The notes under the pieces were generated by a model. It was given only the letters and a program-made list of their open reading frames with translations. It ran no database searches and was not told where the DNA came from. From NCBI GenBank assembly GCA_047967505.1, contig CM106539.1: 64,000 nucleotides of DNA. One strand, written 5' to 3'. This document shows, piece by piece, positions 11,790 to 23,635 of the stretch. Source of the DNA: Dipteris shenzhenensis. Taxonomy: Eukaryota; Polypodiophyta; Polypodiopsida; Gleicheniales. Numbering within the stretch: the first letter of the stretch is position 1; the number at the start of each line of letters is the position of its first letter. Position numbers and translations under genes: made by a program.

Positions 11790-14700
11790 ATGACTATTGC
11801 CTGTGAATTTCTTCACTTTAAAATTGTTTTTGATAGGCTCCAACTTAGCATTGTAGAGCAACATGAGCATACCTTTCTTCAAATTCTTAGGCACAATGTC
11901 TTATCATGCCATGCTTCCTTTTGCTCTCTATTCCCAAATTTGACTAGGCGGCTTAGAGACATAACTCATTTAGGTGGTTTAGCTGATGCAATCACCCCTT
12001 GATTGATTCTGACTCACATAAGTGATGCTCAGTAGGCAATTCGAAGACTCGGACAATAAATTCCTAGGGAACAACTACCTCGAAGCTGAAGGTCATATGG
12101 AAGGGTGTAAGATTGATAGTTACCTTGTAAGTAGTTCTATAAGCCCATAATGTAGAGTGCAGCTTTGTATCCCACTCACCCTTAGCTGATTGTGTTGTCT
12201 TAGTGAAGATGAGTTTTAATGTCTTGTTAGTTGACTCGGCTTCACCATTACCATGGGCATAGTAAGTGTATGCATGATTTGAATTCCTGTTTGAGTGATT
12301 GCATCATGTCATTGAGGAAATATGTTTCAGTTTGATGTGATTGCATCACATCATTGAGGAAATGTTTTCATCACTGACAAGTTGCAAAGAGCATCCATAC
12401 TTGCATATGATATTTTCAAAGATGAACTTAGCAGTATTTGAGCTGAGTTGTCTTGGAGTGCTTTAGCTTATGTCCACTTAGTAGCATAATCAATGGAAAA
12501 AAGATATATTTATTCTTGGTTAAATTCCGAATCGCTGGTTTAAAAGGAGCAACAAAGTCCAAACCCCAACGTTGAAAAGCCTCCTATGGACTTGTGGGTT
12601 GTAAGGGCATAGATTGATTAGGTAATAGCCGTCCAATGCATTGACAAACATGACATTGCATGCATTTAGTCTAAGCATCCTTAAATAAGATGTCCCACCA
12701 CAAACCTGTTTGTAAAGCTTTTCGAGAAATTAACTCCCCTTGGAAATGTCCTCCTGACGGACCCAAGTGAGCTTCCTAAAACACGATAGCTCACTCGTGT
12801 GGCAAAAATGAACGACGAAGAACTCAATCTACACATTGACAATATAGTTGCCCACTGATCAAAGTGTATTTCCCAATCTTTAAGGCTATTTGCTTGCATT
12901 TGTCTTGAGGCATGGCTTCAGGAAATGTGCGTTTAGATAAGTAATCCATATTCATTGTCACAATAATTTGCAAACAAGTTATTGCCAGCTTATGAATGTT
13001 TTGGAAGTTGAATCCTTGCAACACATGCATCCAATGCCGTCCTTGAATGATAGTATTATTAATAAGGTAAATCAAAGATTGATGATCCACATAGAACACA
13101 AAATGATTATATCGAGTAAATAGTTCCTTAGTCTTTGAACAATAAACACCATTCCCAAATCTTCTCGCTTGGTAGTGCTATAATTTGACTTGGTAGCTGT
13201 GAGCAATTGGCTAGCATAGTATATGAGATAGTCCAGTCAGCCATCTTTTACATGGAAGATAAATCCCACTTTGCTTACCTGAGAATTGGAGTAGTCATTG
13301 CTCGGTTCTTGAAATCATTAAAATTGACAGTTAATTCGGCATTCCATTCAAATTTAGCATCTTTATTTGTCAACTCATACATTTTGATAAAGTCTTTGAT
13401 GAATCTTCAATAGAAACTAATAAATACTACAAAATAACACAATTGAGTCAGAAGCTGTGGCTCAGGCTTCTATTGTATAGCCTTTATTAGTATGCCAACT
13501 CGAACACAAAATACACTCTTAGCTAGAATACCCACTTGTTTGCATCTCAGGAAGACCTTCTCTAGGTATCCAAGGTGATCTATATCTGATAATAGACACA
13601 AAATCATCTAGATAAATGGCAATGAACTCGATGAGGCAATCTCAAAAAGTTTCAACCATAAAGTTCTTGAAAAGTTGACGGGGCATTTCTCAATCCAAAA
13701 GGCATAACTTTGCATAGGCACCCCATTCCACAATAAAGGTAATCTTTAGGAGCCCCATTATAATCTGGTTATACCCACTATAACCACCCATAAGTGAGTA
13801 CATCTCATGTCCTGCAACTTGATCCAAAATTTCATTAGTAAAGGGTGTAGGAAATAGATCAAGAATTGTCTGGGCTCAACTTCCTGTAGTCCACACATAC
13901 TTGGAGTTTGCCATTTTTCTTAGGCACAATGACAATGGGAAAGAGCTAGTCACTACGATTAATGGCATATATGAATCTAGCATGTAGGAGTTGATCCAAC
14001 TCAGCTTTTGACATGTTTGGCATAGTTAGGATTAATTTTGTATCTTTGTTGCCAAATTGGTTTAGCATATGGTAGTAAAGGTATCTTGTGTTGACACAAC
14101 TCATGAGTAACTCCCCATAAATTTGTGTAACTCCATGCAAACACATCCTTGTATCTGACAAATAAATCTCTTATTTGTTAGATACAACTCAGCAGAAACT
14201 CCCCTGAAATTTGTGTAACTCCATGCAAACACATCCTTGTATCTAACAAATAAATCTCTTGTCCCTCCAAGTTGCTCGGAATAAAGATGAGCACTCACCA
14301 CTACCATAATAGGGTGATCTTGTGTTCCAAGATTTAATTCTTGTGTAGGCTCTGGAAAAAATTGTTCAGTACCGAGTCAAGTGATAGTCATTGGTAGCTA
14401 TGCAATCTCCCTTTCTCCTTCACTGTCCTCGGTAAAATTGCTTGGAAAAAGATATTTTTACTTAGCAATCTACTCATTCTTGAACTTTTGTTTGATGTTT
14501 GCAACCACTTAAAAAATGTATATCTCACCTACAGGTAGGATGTGTAACTCCATCAACCGTGAATCAACATCTTGAGGAAATGGATCTTTGACTTCTAGAT
14601 TCTTAGGTCGGAAACAACTTGGAACCTTCTGAGGTTTGGTTGGTATACAAACACCTTGACCATCCATCATCTCTTCTACTCCCCAATCATGGAGTGCTTT

Positions 14701-14860
14701 TGCACTCTTCAACCAAGGTCTTCCCTTTAGGATTGGGTAGGCATGCTGTTCCATAGCAATCACAATGAAACTAACTGTATAATAGACGCTGCCTATAGAG
14801 ATGACTACATCTTGTAACATACCTTTGGGGTCAACTAGGTGTTGATTTGCCATGAGCACT
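11790..14860 (-). pseudogene. Ty3/gypsy pol: protease, RT, RNase H, integrase (heavily decayed)
   Basis: Read from high to low coordinates. The aspartic-protease end is at 14,859-14,509 (SFIVIAMEQHAYPILKGRPW). The RT is at 14,160-13,600: LTMPNMSKAELDQLLHARF, then IVPKKNGKLQVCVDYRKL near 13,930, then MPFGLRNAPSTFQ near 13,700. RNase H is at 13,100-12,900 (FYVDHQSLIYLIN, DYLSKRT). The integrase is at 12,720-11,830: CQCIGRLLPNQ, FQRWGLDFVAPFKP near 12,570, GNGEAESTNKTLK near 12,250, LWAYRTTYKVT near 12,140, LLYNAKLEPIKNNFKV near 11,850. Many stops and frameshifts mean it is inactive. The C-terminal end continues at 10,350 beyond an inserted LINE. No LTRs of this element were recognised. Confidence 0.85.
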
Positions 14861-14899
14861 CATAATGGTGATGGCTTCTATGATTTGAATTTTATCCTT

Positions 14900-15828
14900 T
14901 GTGTTATCTCTTTAGATATAATACACTCCTGGACTTTCGTCCACTATTACAGCCAATCAATTGTTGGAGTATCAATCATTATATAGTGACTAATTAGCAC
15001 TATTTTGGTAGCATAATAGGACATAAAAGTGTCATTTTGAGGTTTTGGCAAAAAATTCACAACTTGATGTACATGTGTTTTTTGGTGATTTCCTCTCTTG
15101 AGCTTAAGGTAGACTCAGGACTATTTTATAAAAATATAAGGAGCACAAAAATATATTACATGTGATTACAAAATTCTCACAAATGTATGGTAACATAACG
15201 TTTCACTTAGATAGTCCTCATATTTGAAACTTTATCTAGCATGCTTGATGATAAAAATGATTTCAATGAGAGAACATTTTTTAGAGAGTGTTTATAAGTA
15301 TATCAAAGACCTTAGAGTGACAAAACTTTATTAGAAAAACATTTTGGCAAGATTGATTTAGCAATTAACAAGAGTGGTTAGCCTAGCCGGTTGCATTCTA
15401 AGTCGAATTTCATAAAGAAGCATTTTTATATACTACACATAATAGCCCCACAAAGTGTCATATCTTAATGATAAAAATATTATATCATAAGGGAGCATCA
15501 CTGGATTACAATAAAGGCAAAAAATTAAAGAGATTAGATATAGTTTTGAATTATCCTGCATCTAAGTGTTCTCCATATAAATTTTTTAAATTGGTATCAC
15601 ACATTCATGATTAGAGGAACTCTATAAGTGTAATTTAAAGTCTTGAAAGTTATTATGATTTTTTTAAACTCATGTATCTTGAATTTAGCATGAATTACAA
15701 TACATACCTCGAGGAGGTCACTTAGTGTTATATGTCTATATCACGTGCGTTCAAGACTTCTTTTCTAAATCCCTATGTAACCTATAACTAGCATTTCCTT
15801 ACAACCCCTCTGTAAAATTTTACAAAAT
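14900..15828. other. AT-rich stretch without recognisable genes
   Basis: No open frame with recognisable motifs on either strand. It lies between two minus-strand gypsy fragments and could be decayed LTR or spacer sequence. No repeat boundary is visible. Confidence 0.4.
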
Positions 15829-16245
15829 TTATATATCCCATAATGTAAATATATTTTTTCCTTGAAGGAATTTTACACTTGGATTTACATAAAAGTCTTG
15901 AGACCAATCAGGGGGCTTCAATATTGGGCCCTTACTCATGGCCTCATTAAGTTGCTGAAAAAACTCTTGTTGTTGCACACCCCATTGGAAAGAAACTCCT
16001 TTTCTTGTCAACAAGTTAATGGGACGCACTATCTCTGTAAAATCATCACAAAAGCATTGATAATACTTGCTGTTTCCTAGAATTCTGCGAACACTAGTGA
16101 CACTCTCACGACTTGGCAATGCCATGATTGCTTGAATCTTGTCAGGATCCATTTGTAGGCCTTCTTTAGACACAATATGCCCCAACAAGACTACTTTTGT
16201 TTGAGCTAAATGACACTTGCTAGGATTTAGATTGTTGACTCCGCT
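15829..16245 (-). pseudogene. Second Ty3/gypsy RT/RNase H fragment
   Basis: A separate gypsy pol piece. It starts NLNPSKCHLAQTKVVLLGH near 16,240, continues HIVSKEGLQMDPDKIQAI and NSKYYQCFCDDFTEI, and ends SKGPILKPPDWSQDFYV near 15,870. This is the palm-to-connection segment of gypsy RT just before RNase H. It duplicates a region already represented in the neighbouring element at 13.4-13.6 kb, so it is a different copy. It is cut at both ends: about 16,240 where the CACTA-related region begins, and about 15,835 inside RNase H. Confidence 0.8.
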
Positions 16246-16436
16246 AGGGTGATCTCAAGCAGTGTGGGGTGGTTTGGAGTCTGTAGTGCCGACTCCTGGG
16301 GAGTGTTTAGAGTACCCGTCATATACCCGTATAACTCCACAGGACTAGGAGGGTGCCCTAAAAGGTTATATAAGTCCTTCCAAATAGATTCCCGGGGATC
16401 AGGTGAGCTAGAAGCACTTCCTGGCCACATGTTGAA
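16227..16436 (-). other. Exon-like minus-strand ORF of unknown identity
   Basis: About 69 open codons follow a convincing acceptor on the minus strand (polypyrimidine then CCAG at 16,440-16,437). The peptide starts FNMWPGSASSSPDPRESIWK and continues DLYNLLGHPPSPVELYGYM, with no low-complexity bias, ending in TAA near the gypsy junction. I do not recognise the protein. It could be the last exon of a CACTA accessory gene. A possible TATA word for the plus-strand TNP2 gene (TATATAAG, 16,367-16,374) overlaps it. Confidence 0.3.
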
Positions 16437-16503
16437 CTGGAAAAAGGAAAAAAATCTATTACTGATGAGTTGAGAAGAAAGGGGAAGGGAAGAGATGCTT
16501 ACT

Positions 16504-16616
16504 ATCAGAGCACGTCTATAGACGCCTCTAATTAGCATGTCTATAGACGTGTCTAATAGAGCATCTAACAGAGCGTCTAATAGAGCATCTAACAGAGTAG
16601 AAAAGGATGCAAGAGA
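16504..16616. repeat. CACTA subterminal repeat cluster (GTCTATAGACG / 24-bp tandem)
   Basis: Two GTCTATAGAC palindromes (around 16,516 and 16,540) precede a 24-bp tandem (AGAGCATCTAACAGAGCGTC type, about two and a half copies). Matching TAGACG/CGTCTA words recur at 19,990-20,250 at the other side of the TNP2 gene. Clustered short subterminal motifs are where TNPA-type proteins bind in En/Spm elements. The open frame across the tandem gives an SNRA peptide repeat that is probably not protein. Confidence 0.6.
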
Positions 16617-19600
16617 GTGTCCTACCTGTGGAGAGGCAAGATATAGAGCAGATCTCAAAACCTTGGATGTGCCTCGTAAGGTATTGCGACATTTTTCCAT
16701 AACCCCCCGCATCCAACATATGTTCAAGTGCAAATCTATTGCACAACCCATGTCATGGCATTCATCACATCGATCAACCGATGGCAAGTGGAGAACTCCC
16801 GCGGACTCTCCTACATGGAAGCATATTGAAGACACATGGCCAAGCTTCAAGGAAGAACCTAGGAGCTTGAGACTTGGATTGGGTATGGACAGTGTGAACC
16901 CATTTGGTCTCAAAAGCACGTCTTACAGTGTATGGCCAGTGGTATTGGTGAATTACAATCTTCCACCCTCTATGGCTATTAAGAAAGGACATGTTATGCT
17001 GTCCCTTCTAATTCCAGGGAAACATAAAGTCAAAAAACCTGATGTTTATATGGAGCCTTTGATTGACGAGCTAGAGATACTTTGGAGAGGTATCGAGGTT
17101 CATGATGTGAGCAGGCCTCCCTCATCACGAGACTTCAACTGCAAAGCAGTCTTGATGTGGACGATGCATGACTTCCCAGGCTATGGCGAGTGTTCAGGTA
17201 AGCATTGCATTTCTAATTATGAATAGGCAAAGGATGTGGCACCCTAAACCCACCTTCCACTCTTAATTGCATCTATTGTTCAGGTCTCACTATATCGGGT
17301 TACCATGCATGTCCTGTTTGTGGTCCTTTGCTAGTTGCCTCACAGGCAGACGCATTGAATAAGGTCATCTATGAGAATCACCATCGATTTCTCCCACCTG
17401 ATCATCCTAGATATGTTGCCCCTTGGAATGACGTCCTCCCACAATCACTCACCGCGGGAGATTGGATGAGAATTTGGGACGGTTCCATGACTCCACCACT
17501 TGGCATGAGCTGGTAAGGGTTTGTAACTATTGGTTGGAAGTAAAGATTGGCTATATTGGCTAAAAGTAAAGATTGCCCGCTAACACTTTATTTTGTTTAG
17601 ATACTCCATCTTTTATCATTTACCATATTGGTCCCACCTCAAGATCAATCACCTGCTTGATCCCATGCATATCTTCAAGAATGTGGCATCTACCATTTGG
17701 GAGCATTTGAATGGGACACGAGATTCGACAGGCATAAGGGAGGATCTACGTACCACAGGGAGGATGCGTGAAGCTTGGCCTCAAGAGAGACCAAATGGGC
17801 ATGTTTTTTTACCTCGTGCACCATGGATGTTATCAAAGCTAGATATGGCGACGGTGAAGCGTGCTATTACTACAATTCATACTCCCACTGGATGCATGAG
17901 GTGTTTGAAGGGAGCCATTACAAAGAGCAAGAAAAGAGGTGTAGAGCAATTATATGGCTTGAAATCTCATGATTGGCACAAGATTCTCCAATTAAGTATT
18001 TTATGTGCATAATGTCTTTTTCCTTTCAAATTTGTGAGTGAATAGTTATAAGCAACTAATCAACCACCTCCTCATGGGTTCAGTTCATACTACCTACTAG
18101 CATTTCACGTAGTGCATTGAAGGACGTGAAAGATTGTATTTACAAGATGGGCGAGCTTGTGAGGTACTTTACATGATACAAAATATGATGCGTATCAATG
18201 CTCCGTGCAAGTTTGAATGCACATTGCTAATATGCTGTACCTTTTCATTTCTAGGTATGAGAGCTCAAAGGAGAAATAGATCCCACCACGCTTGAGAATG
18301 CTCTAGTTATGTCAGTGGAGGTGGTTTGTTTAGTAGAGGAGACATTTCCACGTTCTATTCTCACAAGCCAACTACATCTCATAGTGCATTTGGTGGATGA
18401 GATTGCTATATGCGGTACTATACATGCACGATCGTTGTTCTTCCTGGAGCACTTCATGAAGACCTTGAAGGGCTTCCTGAGACAAAATGCAAGACCTGAA
18501 GGTAGCATGGCTGAGGGTTGGTTGTTACAAGAGTCACTTGTATATATTTCTGAGTTTCTTGTTGATGTGGATAGCTCTCTCCCACAACTATGGAGAGATG
18601 ATGAAGACCTAAGGATGACCTCTATTGTGCCTCAAGGGAAAGGACGCAACAAAGTAATAGACACGGAGTTGCATAATAGTATCAACCTCTTTTGTGTGCT
18701 TAATAGTGATGTGATGAAAAGATGGGTGACAAGATACGAGGATGCAAAGGCAAGAAGACAAGAAGAAAGGGCCCTCTTTCGTACACACCACGGATCTCGT
18801 GTGCCATACCCTCAGTATCTAAGAGCACTTCCAAAGGATATTCATGTGGATTGGCTACTTGATGAAATGGAGAAAGCAGAGAAAGACGAGGGGATGCATA
18901 TCACAATGCAAGAATGGGAGTATGCTAGCAGATGCATGAGCAAGGTTGGTATATAAAATGTTATGCATAAGTTAGGAGCTTTCAATAATTTAGATTGCTT
19001 ATTTAATTGATTTTTTCTTGGTGTAGTGCACTATGTTCAATGTTATATGGTGTGAGGGCAAGCATTTTCGAACACAACGGATTGATGATAAGAGAAACAC
19101 ACAAGATTGCGGCGTCATTACTAGCTTTGAGGGAGCCAATGGAGCCATGGATGATTATTGTGGCATAATCCAAGATATTATTATGCTTGACTTTCGACGC
19201 TTCTTTGTGTATGTTTTGGATGTAAAGTGGTTTAAGGACGTGGTGGAAAGAGGCCCTAATGCAACAATCAAACGCCATGCAAGTGGCTTTGTAACTATTG
19301 ACTCCACAAAGTTTTGGCAAAGTAGGAAGGACACACTAGTACTACCGCAACAATGTGAACAGGTGTTGTGCACACATATAAAAATACTCGCTTTTAAATA
19401 TTTGATGCAAGAAAAATAACATGATTGTATTTGTGTTTGAATTAGGTTGTCTATCAACCAATGGTGGATAATAATAGATGGTGGCATGTCATACCTATTA
19501 TGCCACGTTCCAAAGTGATGTATAGTACATTTACTAATATGGAGTGTATGGAGGATGATCATGGCCATGGACATGATGATGACTGTGATACGAGAGAGGA

Positions 19601-19805
19601 GGATGATCATGAGATAGGAGACACAGATATTGAGGCCATTACCCATGAGGACGAGCCTACCATTCAAGATGTTGATTTCGATGAGCACATGAGTGGCACA
19701 AGTAGTAGTGGGTTGAATGTATTTGTAGATCTAAACACTTGTTTGGATTTTGAAGTAGATAGTTTGGCAAGGGTTGATCTCATTGAGGATGAGATTGAAC
19801 TGTAG
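16537..19805 (+). CDS. CACTA (En/Spm) TNP2-type transposase gene, seven exons, slightly damaged
   Basis: The transposase of a CACTA DNA transposon. My exon model is up to 17,197; 17,284-17,512; 17,601-17,991; 18,084-18,157; 18,255-18,944; 19,027-19,362; 19,446-19,805. Exon 1 carries the CPTCGEARYR zinc motif, HMFKCKSIAQ, WHSSHRSTDGKWRTPAD and LGLGMDSVNPFG of the TNP2 domain; exon 2 has SGYHACPVCGP; exon 3 INHLLDPMHIFKNV and SHDWHKILQ. Exon 5 is the DUF4218 region (HLIVHLVDEIAICGTIHARS, PEGSMAEGW). Exon 6 is DUF4216-like (DFRRFFVYVLDVKWF). Exon 7 is an acidic tail. Exons 5 to 7 join in frame. Lesions: the exon 2/3 join reads TGA, the exon 3 donor reads TTAAGTATT where GTAAGTATT is expected, and a frameshift lies near 18,276. 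The true start codon is uncertain because the first codons translate a DNA repeat. Probably inactive now. Confidence 0.85.
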
Positions 19806-19989
19806 CCCCATAATTGATATTGGCAAAACTATTTTACATATTGTCTCATTCTCCTCATCTCACTTAATTCTTGTATATGTGGGCTTGCAAAAAATTATGT
19901 GCTTTGGTAATCATGGGCAATGTTTGGAAAGCAATGATGTACACCAAAATCTCACTTTCTATATTCTCTGGTTTGCATCTATCTATGCA

Positions 19990-20259
19990 TCTAAATGCGC
20001 GTCTGATTCTCAGTGTAAACGTGCAAATAAACGCACTAATACACGTGCAAATAGATGCGCTGATAAACACGATGTTAGACGGGCCCGTATTTTCTCAGTT
20101 TAGACATGCAAGTAGACATGTTAATATACGCACAAATAGACGAGTTGTTAGACGCGCTTTTACAGCGCCCGTAATTCCTCTACTAAAGCAATGCCTATAG
20201 ATGCGTCCGCTATTTTGCGCATCTACCAAGCACGTCTATAGTTGCTTTGTGTTGTTGTG
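19990..20259. repeat. 3' subterminal repeats and end of the first CACTA element
   Basis: Many CGTCTA, TAGACG and GCGTC words in both orientations, matching the cluster at 16.5 kb. The run ends with AGCACGTCTATAGTTGC and TTGTTGTG at about 20,259. At 20,260 the sequence abruptly becomes copia sequence that can be aligned to 60,420 onward. The element end is inferred from this break. No matching left terminus was found, and gypsy rather than copia lies at 16.2 kb, so the left side is rearranged. Confidence 0.5.
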
Positions 20260-21481
20260 GATGCATATTCCCAGGATTGGATTTTGGATTCTAGTGCTTC
20301 ATTCCATGTTACTCCCCATAGGGAATGGTTCTCAACTTATAATAGTGGAAAGACAGGTTGTGTGGATCTTGGAAATGACTATGCATGTGACATAGTGGGA
20401 GTAGGTGACATAAAGTTTTCTTTTGCAAATGGGTCTACATTTATTTTGAAACATGTGAGACATGTGCCTAAGTTGACCAAGAGTCTTATTTCGGTGGGTC
20501 AGCTAGATGATGCTGGTTTTCACACCAGTTTTGGCTTTCAGAGTTGGAAAATCCAGAAGGGCTCTATGCTTTTGGCCAAGGGTTCCAAAGTGGAACTTTG
20601 TATCCCTTACATGTATCAGGGGTATTTGATCATGTTGTTGCAATAACCGAGCAGCCAAGCACTTCTTTGTGGCATTGCAAGTTGGGGCACATGAGCCAAA
20701 ATGGAATGAAACTCTTATGCCATTTGGGTTATGTACCGCATTTGAGTTTCTTTGATTTTGAATTTTGTGAGCACTGTCTCTATGGGAAGCAGACTAAATC
20801 AGCTTATAAAAGAAGGGGACAAAAAGAGTTTGAAAAGCTTGATTTAGTGCATTCAGATGTATGTGGTCCCATGCCTACACGGTCATTAGGCGGGGCTGAA
20901 TACTATGTGACATTCATTGATGATACAACTAGGAAAGTGTGGGCTTATGCTACAGCTCGGAAGAGTGATGTGTTCCAGGTATTTCAGAAATGGCTAGCCT
21001 TGGTTGAGAATCAGTCAGGTAGAATGCTTAAATGCCTACAGACTAACAATGGTGAAGAGTATCTCTCTCATGACTTTCAGCATTTCTGTGATACACGTGG
21101 GATTAAGAGGAAGCTCACATCCCCTCGTACTTTAGAGAAAAATCCAGTTGTAGAAAAGATGAACCGTACCATTCAAGAAAGGTTGCAATGCATGCTTTCC
21201 AATGCAAGTCTTTTTGGTGGTTTTTGGGCTGAGGCAATGAAGACTGCAATGCATGTGATCAATAGATCACCTAGTAAGAGTAATCCTAAAGAGGCATGGA
21301 GTGGCAAGAAGCCCTCTTACTCTCATTTGCATATATTTGGGTGTGAGGCATATCCATATGTGCCGAAAGAGCTTCAAAAGAAGCTAGATCCTAAGTCTAG
21401 GAAATGCATCTTTTTGGGTTATGGTGAAAGTGGAGAGATGCCAGGCTATCGTCTCTGGGATCTAGAAGCAAAGAAGATCAT
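20260..21481 (+). pseudogene. Ty1/copia polyprotein fragment, copy A (protease to integrase)
   Basis: The protease active-site region appears as WILDSSASFHVT (family DSGAS, here DSSAS). It is followed by the linker KFSFANGSTFILKHVRHVPK, the integrase zinc region LWHCKLGHMSQNGMK...CEHCLYGKQ, and the catalytic core DVCGPMPTRSLGGAEYYVTF, LQTNNGEEYLS and RTIQERLQCML. A frameshift near 20,560-20,590 breaks the frame. Asn at the second catalytic Asp position (TNNGEEY where copy B has TDNGGEY) indicates an inactive integrase. It is closely similar to 60,420-61,640, so the two are the same family. The left edge is a CACTA end and the right edge is another CACTA terminus at 21,482, so only the middle remains. 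Confidence 0.88.
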
Positions 21482-21690
21482 CACTACAAGGAATAGGCCA
21501 TTTTTTGACGAAAATACTGGCTCTTTTTACATTAATTTTTTTTTTCACAGACGCAAACGTCGCTAAAAGCGTCGAAAAAGAACCGTCGCTATAAATTGTC
21601 GCTATATAGCGACGATGACAAACATCGCTATATAGCAACACTATCAATCGTCGCTATATAGTGACACTGGTAAACGTTGCTATATAGCGA
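21482..21690 (+). mobile_element. CACTA terminal inverted repeat and subterminal repeats, inserted in copia copy A
   Basis: CACTACAAGGAATAGGCC at 21,482 is a typical CACTA terminus facing right. It interrupts the copia frame exactly where copy B (61,640) continues with GATCATATGCAG. Behind it are repeated CGTCGCTATATAGCGAC palindromes (21,560-21,690), a subterminal motif that recurs at 38,670-38,720. I did not find the opposite terminus (ending GTAGTG) in the window. Confidence 0.7.
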
Positions 21691-22239
21691 CGATTAACAG
21701 AACTTTAAAAAAAGGGTTAGTGGGGCTCAACAGGGCTTGCTATGGCCCTATTTAGCCCCACTAATCCTTTTTTTTTTGTAACTGCAAAACAAAGTTTTTT
21801 TATAACAAAATTTCCCTTGTGAAAAGGGTGATACAAAATCGCTCTTGTGAAATGATGAGCAACAAAAGCATATACATGTCGGACACATACAACATTGTTT
21901 GTAACAAAATTACCCTTTTGAAAGGGCGATACAAAAGTGCTCAAACAAGCGGATATACAAAATGACATACAAGGCGAAGAAAATGCTACTGCCACTACTA
22001 CCACTACTACTCATCCGAATCTGAATCGTCCTCGTCTTGTTGGCTTGTTCCTTGGTCCTCACCAGTTGCGTCTTCTCCCTCATCCTCGTCACGTGCGTCT
22101 GATCCTTGGCCCTATTGATCGCTCGTCTCCGATGATGGGACGCTTGAGCTTTGACCCTAAGAGTGAATCATATAAATCAAAAATTAGATTGGAACTTAAA
22201 GAATGAAACAATTTAAAAAGGGAGATTACAAGTAGGAGT

Positions 22240-23610
22240 AAACTTATACCATGCGAGCAGCCACCTCAGCCCAATCGAGTAAACTTATACCATGCGAGCA
22301 GCCACCTCAGCCCAATCGACTGTCGCTTCCATTGCCTCTTGCTCAATAAACCATGGCTTTGTTCCTATCTGAAATGCACGTCGTGTCTCTGCATCTGTAG
22401 GAACACGACCCATCACAGCTTACTGTGGATCGAATTTACGAGAGTTAAAGTTAGCTAAAGTGCATGTAATATGTAGCAAAACAAAAAGAACAATACATTA
22501 AATGAGAAGAAGTAGACTTACAACGGTTGCCTTGAACGCCAATTGTCCGCCTGCACCAAAGTGCGAAGTACCTACGACGTCCAGCCATCTCTTCACAGCC
22601 CTCCTCTGACCCTCGAACAATTCGGGATGGTCCCTATTTTATTTCTTGAAGGACTTTCAATTAGCTTTGTCTGCCCAGCTGGGTTTAGCCAACCCCTTTG
22701 TGATGGAAGTACGCAAGGTTGATCTACGATGCTTCAAGACCAAACCCATGCGCTCTCGCATATAATCATCATTAAACTCCCAATTTGGCAGGCTAGGGTA
22801 TCTTCGTTTTAACTCATCGATGACCACCTACTTCTTTTGGCCATCTTGATACCACTAATCGGTAGCAATGCCATTCTTGAAGTGATGACTCATCAACCTC
22901 CTCATGGTGGCCATCGCTTCTTTGCCCTTTCTATCTTCTATTATCTCTCCGGCAACTGTGATTTGATAGGAGAGATCCCCTGATGAGTAAGGAGGACTGA
23001 TGGTAGCAGAGTCAGAAGGAGTGGAAGCTGCGCGAGCGCTTCCGGTGTGAGGAGTAGCAGTGGGAGTAGGAGAGGAAAAGGGACCTGACTGATACTGTGT
23101 CTCCGGACCAAGTGGAGATCTATAGGAACATGAGTGTGCTGACTCGTCTACATCTCCCAAGTTAGCACAACATGAGCCACCCTTCCTACTCTTCCTTCCC
23201 TTACGAGAGGCATGCGCAGGTGACGACCCCGTGGTCGAAGGGGCACGAGGGGACGGCTGGGCAGTACATCCACCCGTCGGTGTAGGAGAGGGAATTGCTG
23301 AGGTCCTTTGATACAGCAGAGAGAAGAATCTCACTGCCTCCTCATCGCTCATCTGTGCTACAAACTCATCGGGACTCCCGACAAAGCCATGCGTGGCTAG
23401 CAAAGGAGTTCCTCGAGGGGTAGTCGTAGTGCTACATGGAAGAGGAGTCGGACCAGGGGTAGTCATAGTGCTAGGTCCGAGAGGAGTCAGACCAGGGGTA
23501 GTCCTCGGGGCATTCACCTGAGAGGAATCAAAGTCCTCTGGAGCATAAAGATCATGAGCTCTTCTCTTGCGAGGCTGTCTGTACTCATTGGATGAGCGAC
23601 GTGATCCCAT
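22240..23610 (-). pseudogene. CACTA TNP1-like protein (Transposase_24 type)
   Basis: Likely the DNA-binding partner protein of a CACTA element. From Met at 23,610 (MGSRRSSNEYRQPRKRRAHD) the frame has a basic patch, then a long Pro/Thr/Ser-rich linker, then GEIIEDRKGKEAMATMRRLM, and is open to 22,855. The same frame continues past a TAG with ELKRRYPSLPNWEF, DDYMRERMGLVLKHRRSTLR, HPELFEGQRRAVKRW (near 22,620) and, after a probable intron, MGRVPTDAETRRAF (near 22,400). This order (linker, FxxxxxAVKRW, then GRxPTDAE) fits Transposase_24 proteins encoded beside TNP2 in plant CACTA elements. Several TAG, TGA and TAA stops interrupt the second half. It sits 1.2 kb inside the CACTA terminus at 21,482 and is transcribed toward it. 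The first codons adjoin the satellite that starts at 23,640. Confidence 0.6.
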
Positions 23611-23635
23611 GTCTAACATAGACACAAATACGAAA

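Noticed and set aside
16537-16610. SNRA peptide repeats as the N-terminus of TNP2
   Set aside because: It coincides exactly with the 24-bp CACTA subterminal DNA tandem. The zinc motif CPTCGEARYR begins after it, so the true start is probably elsewhere.
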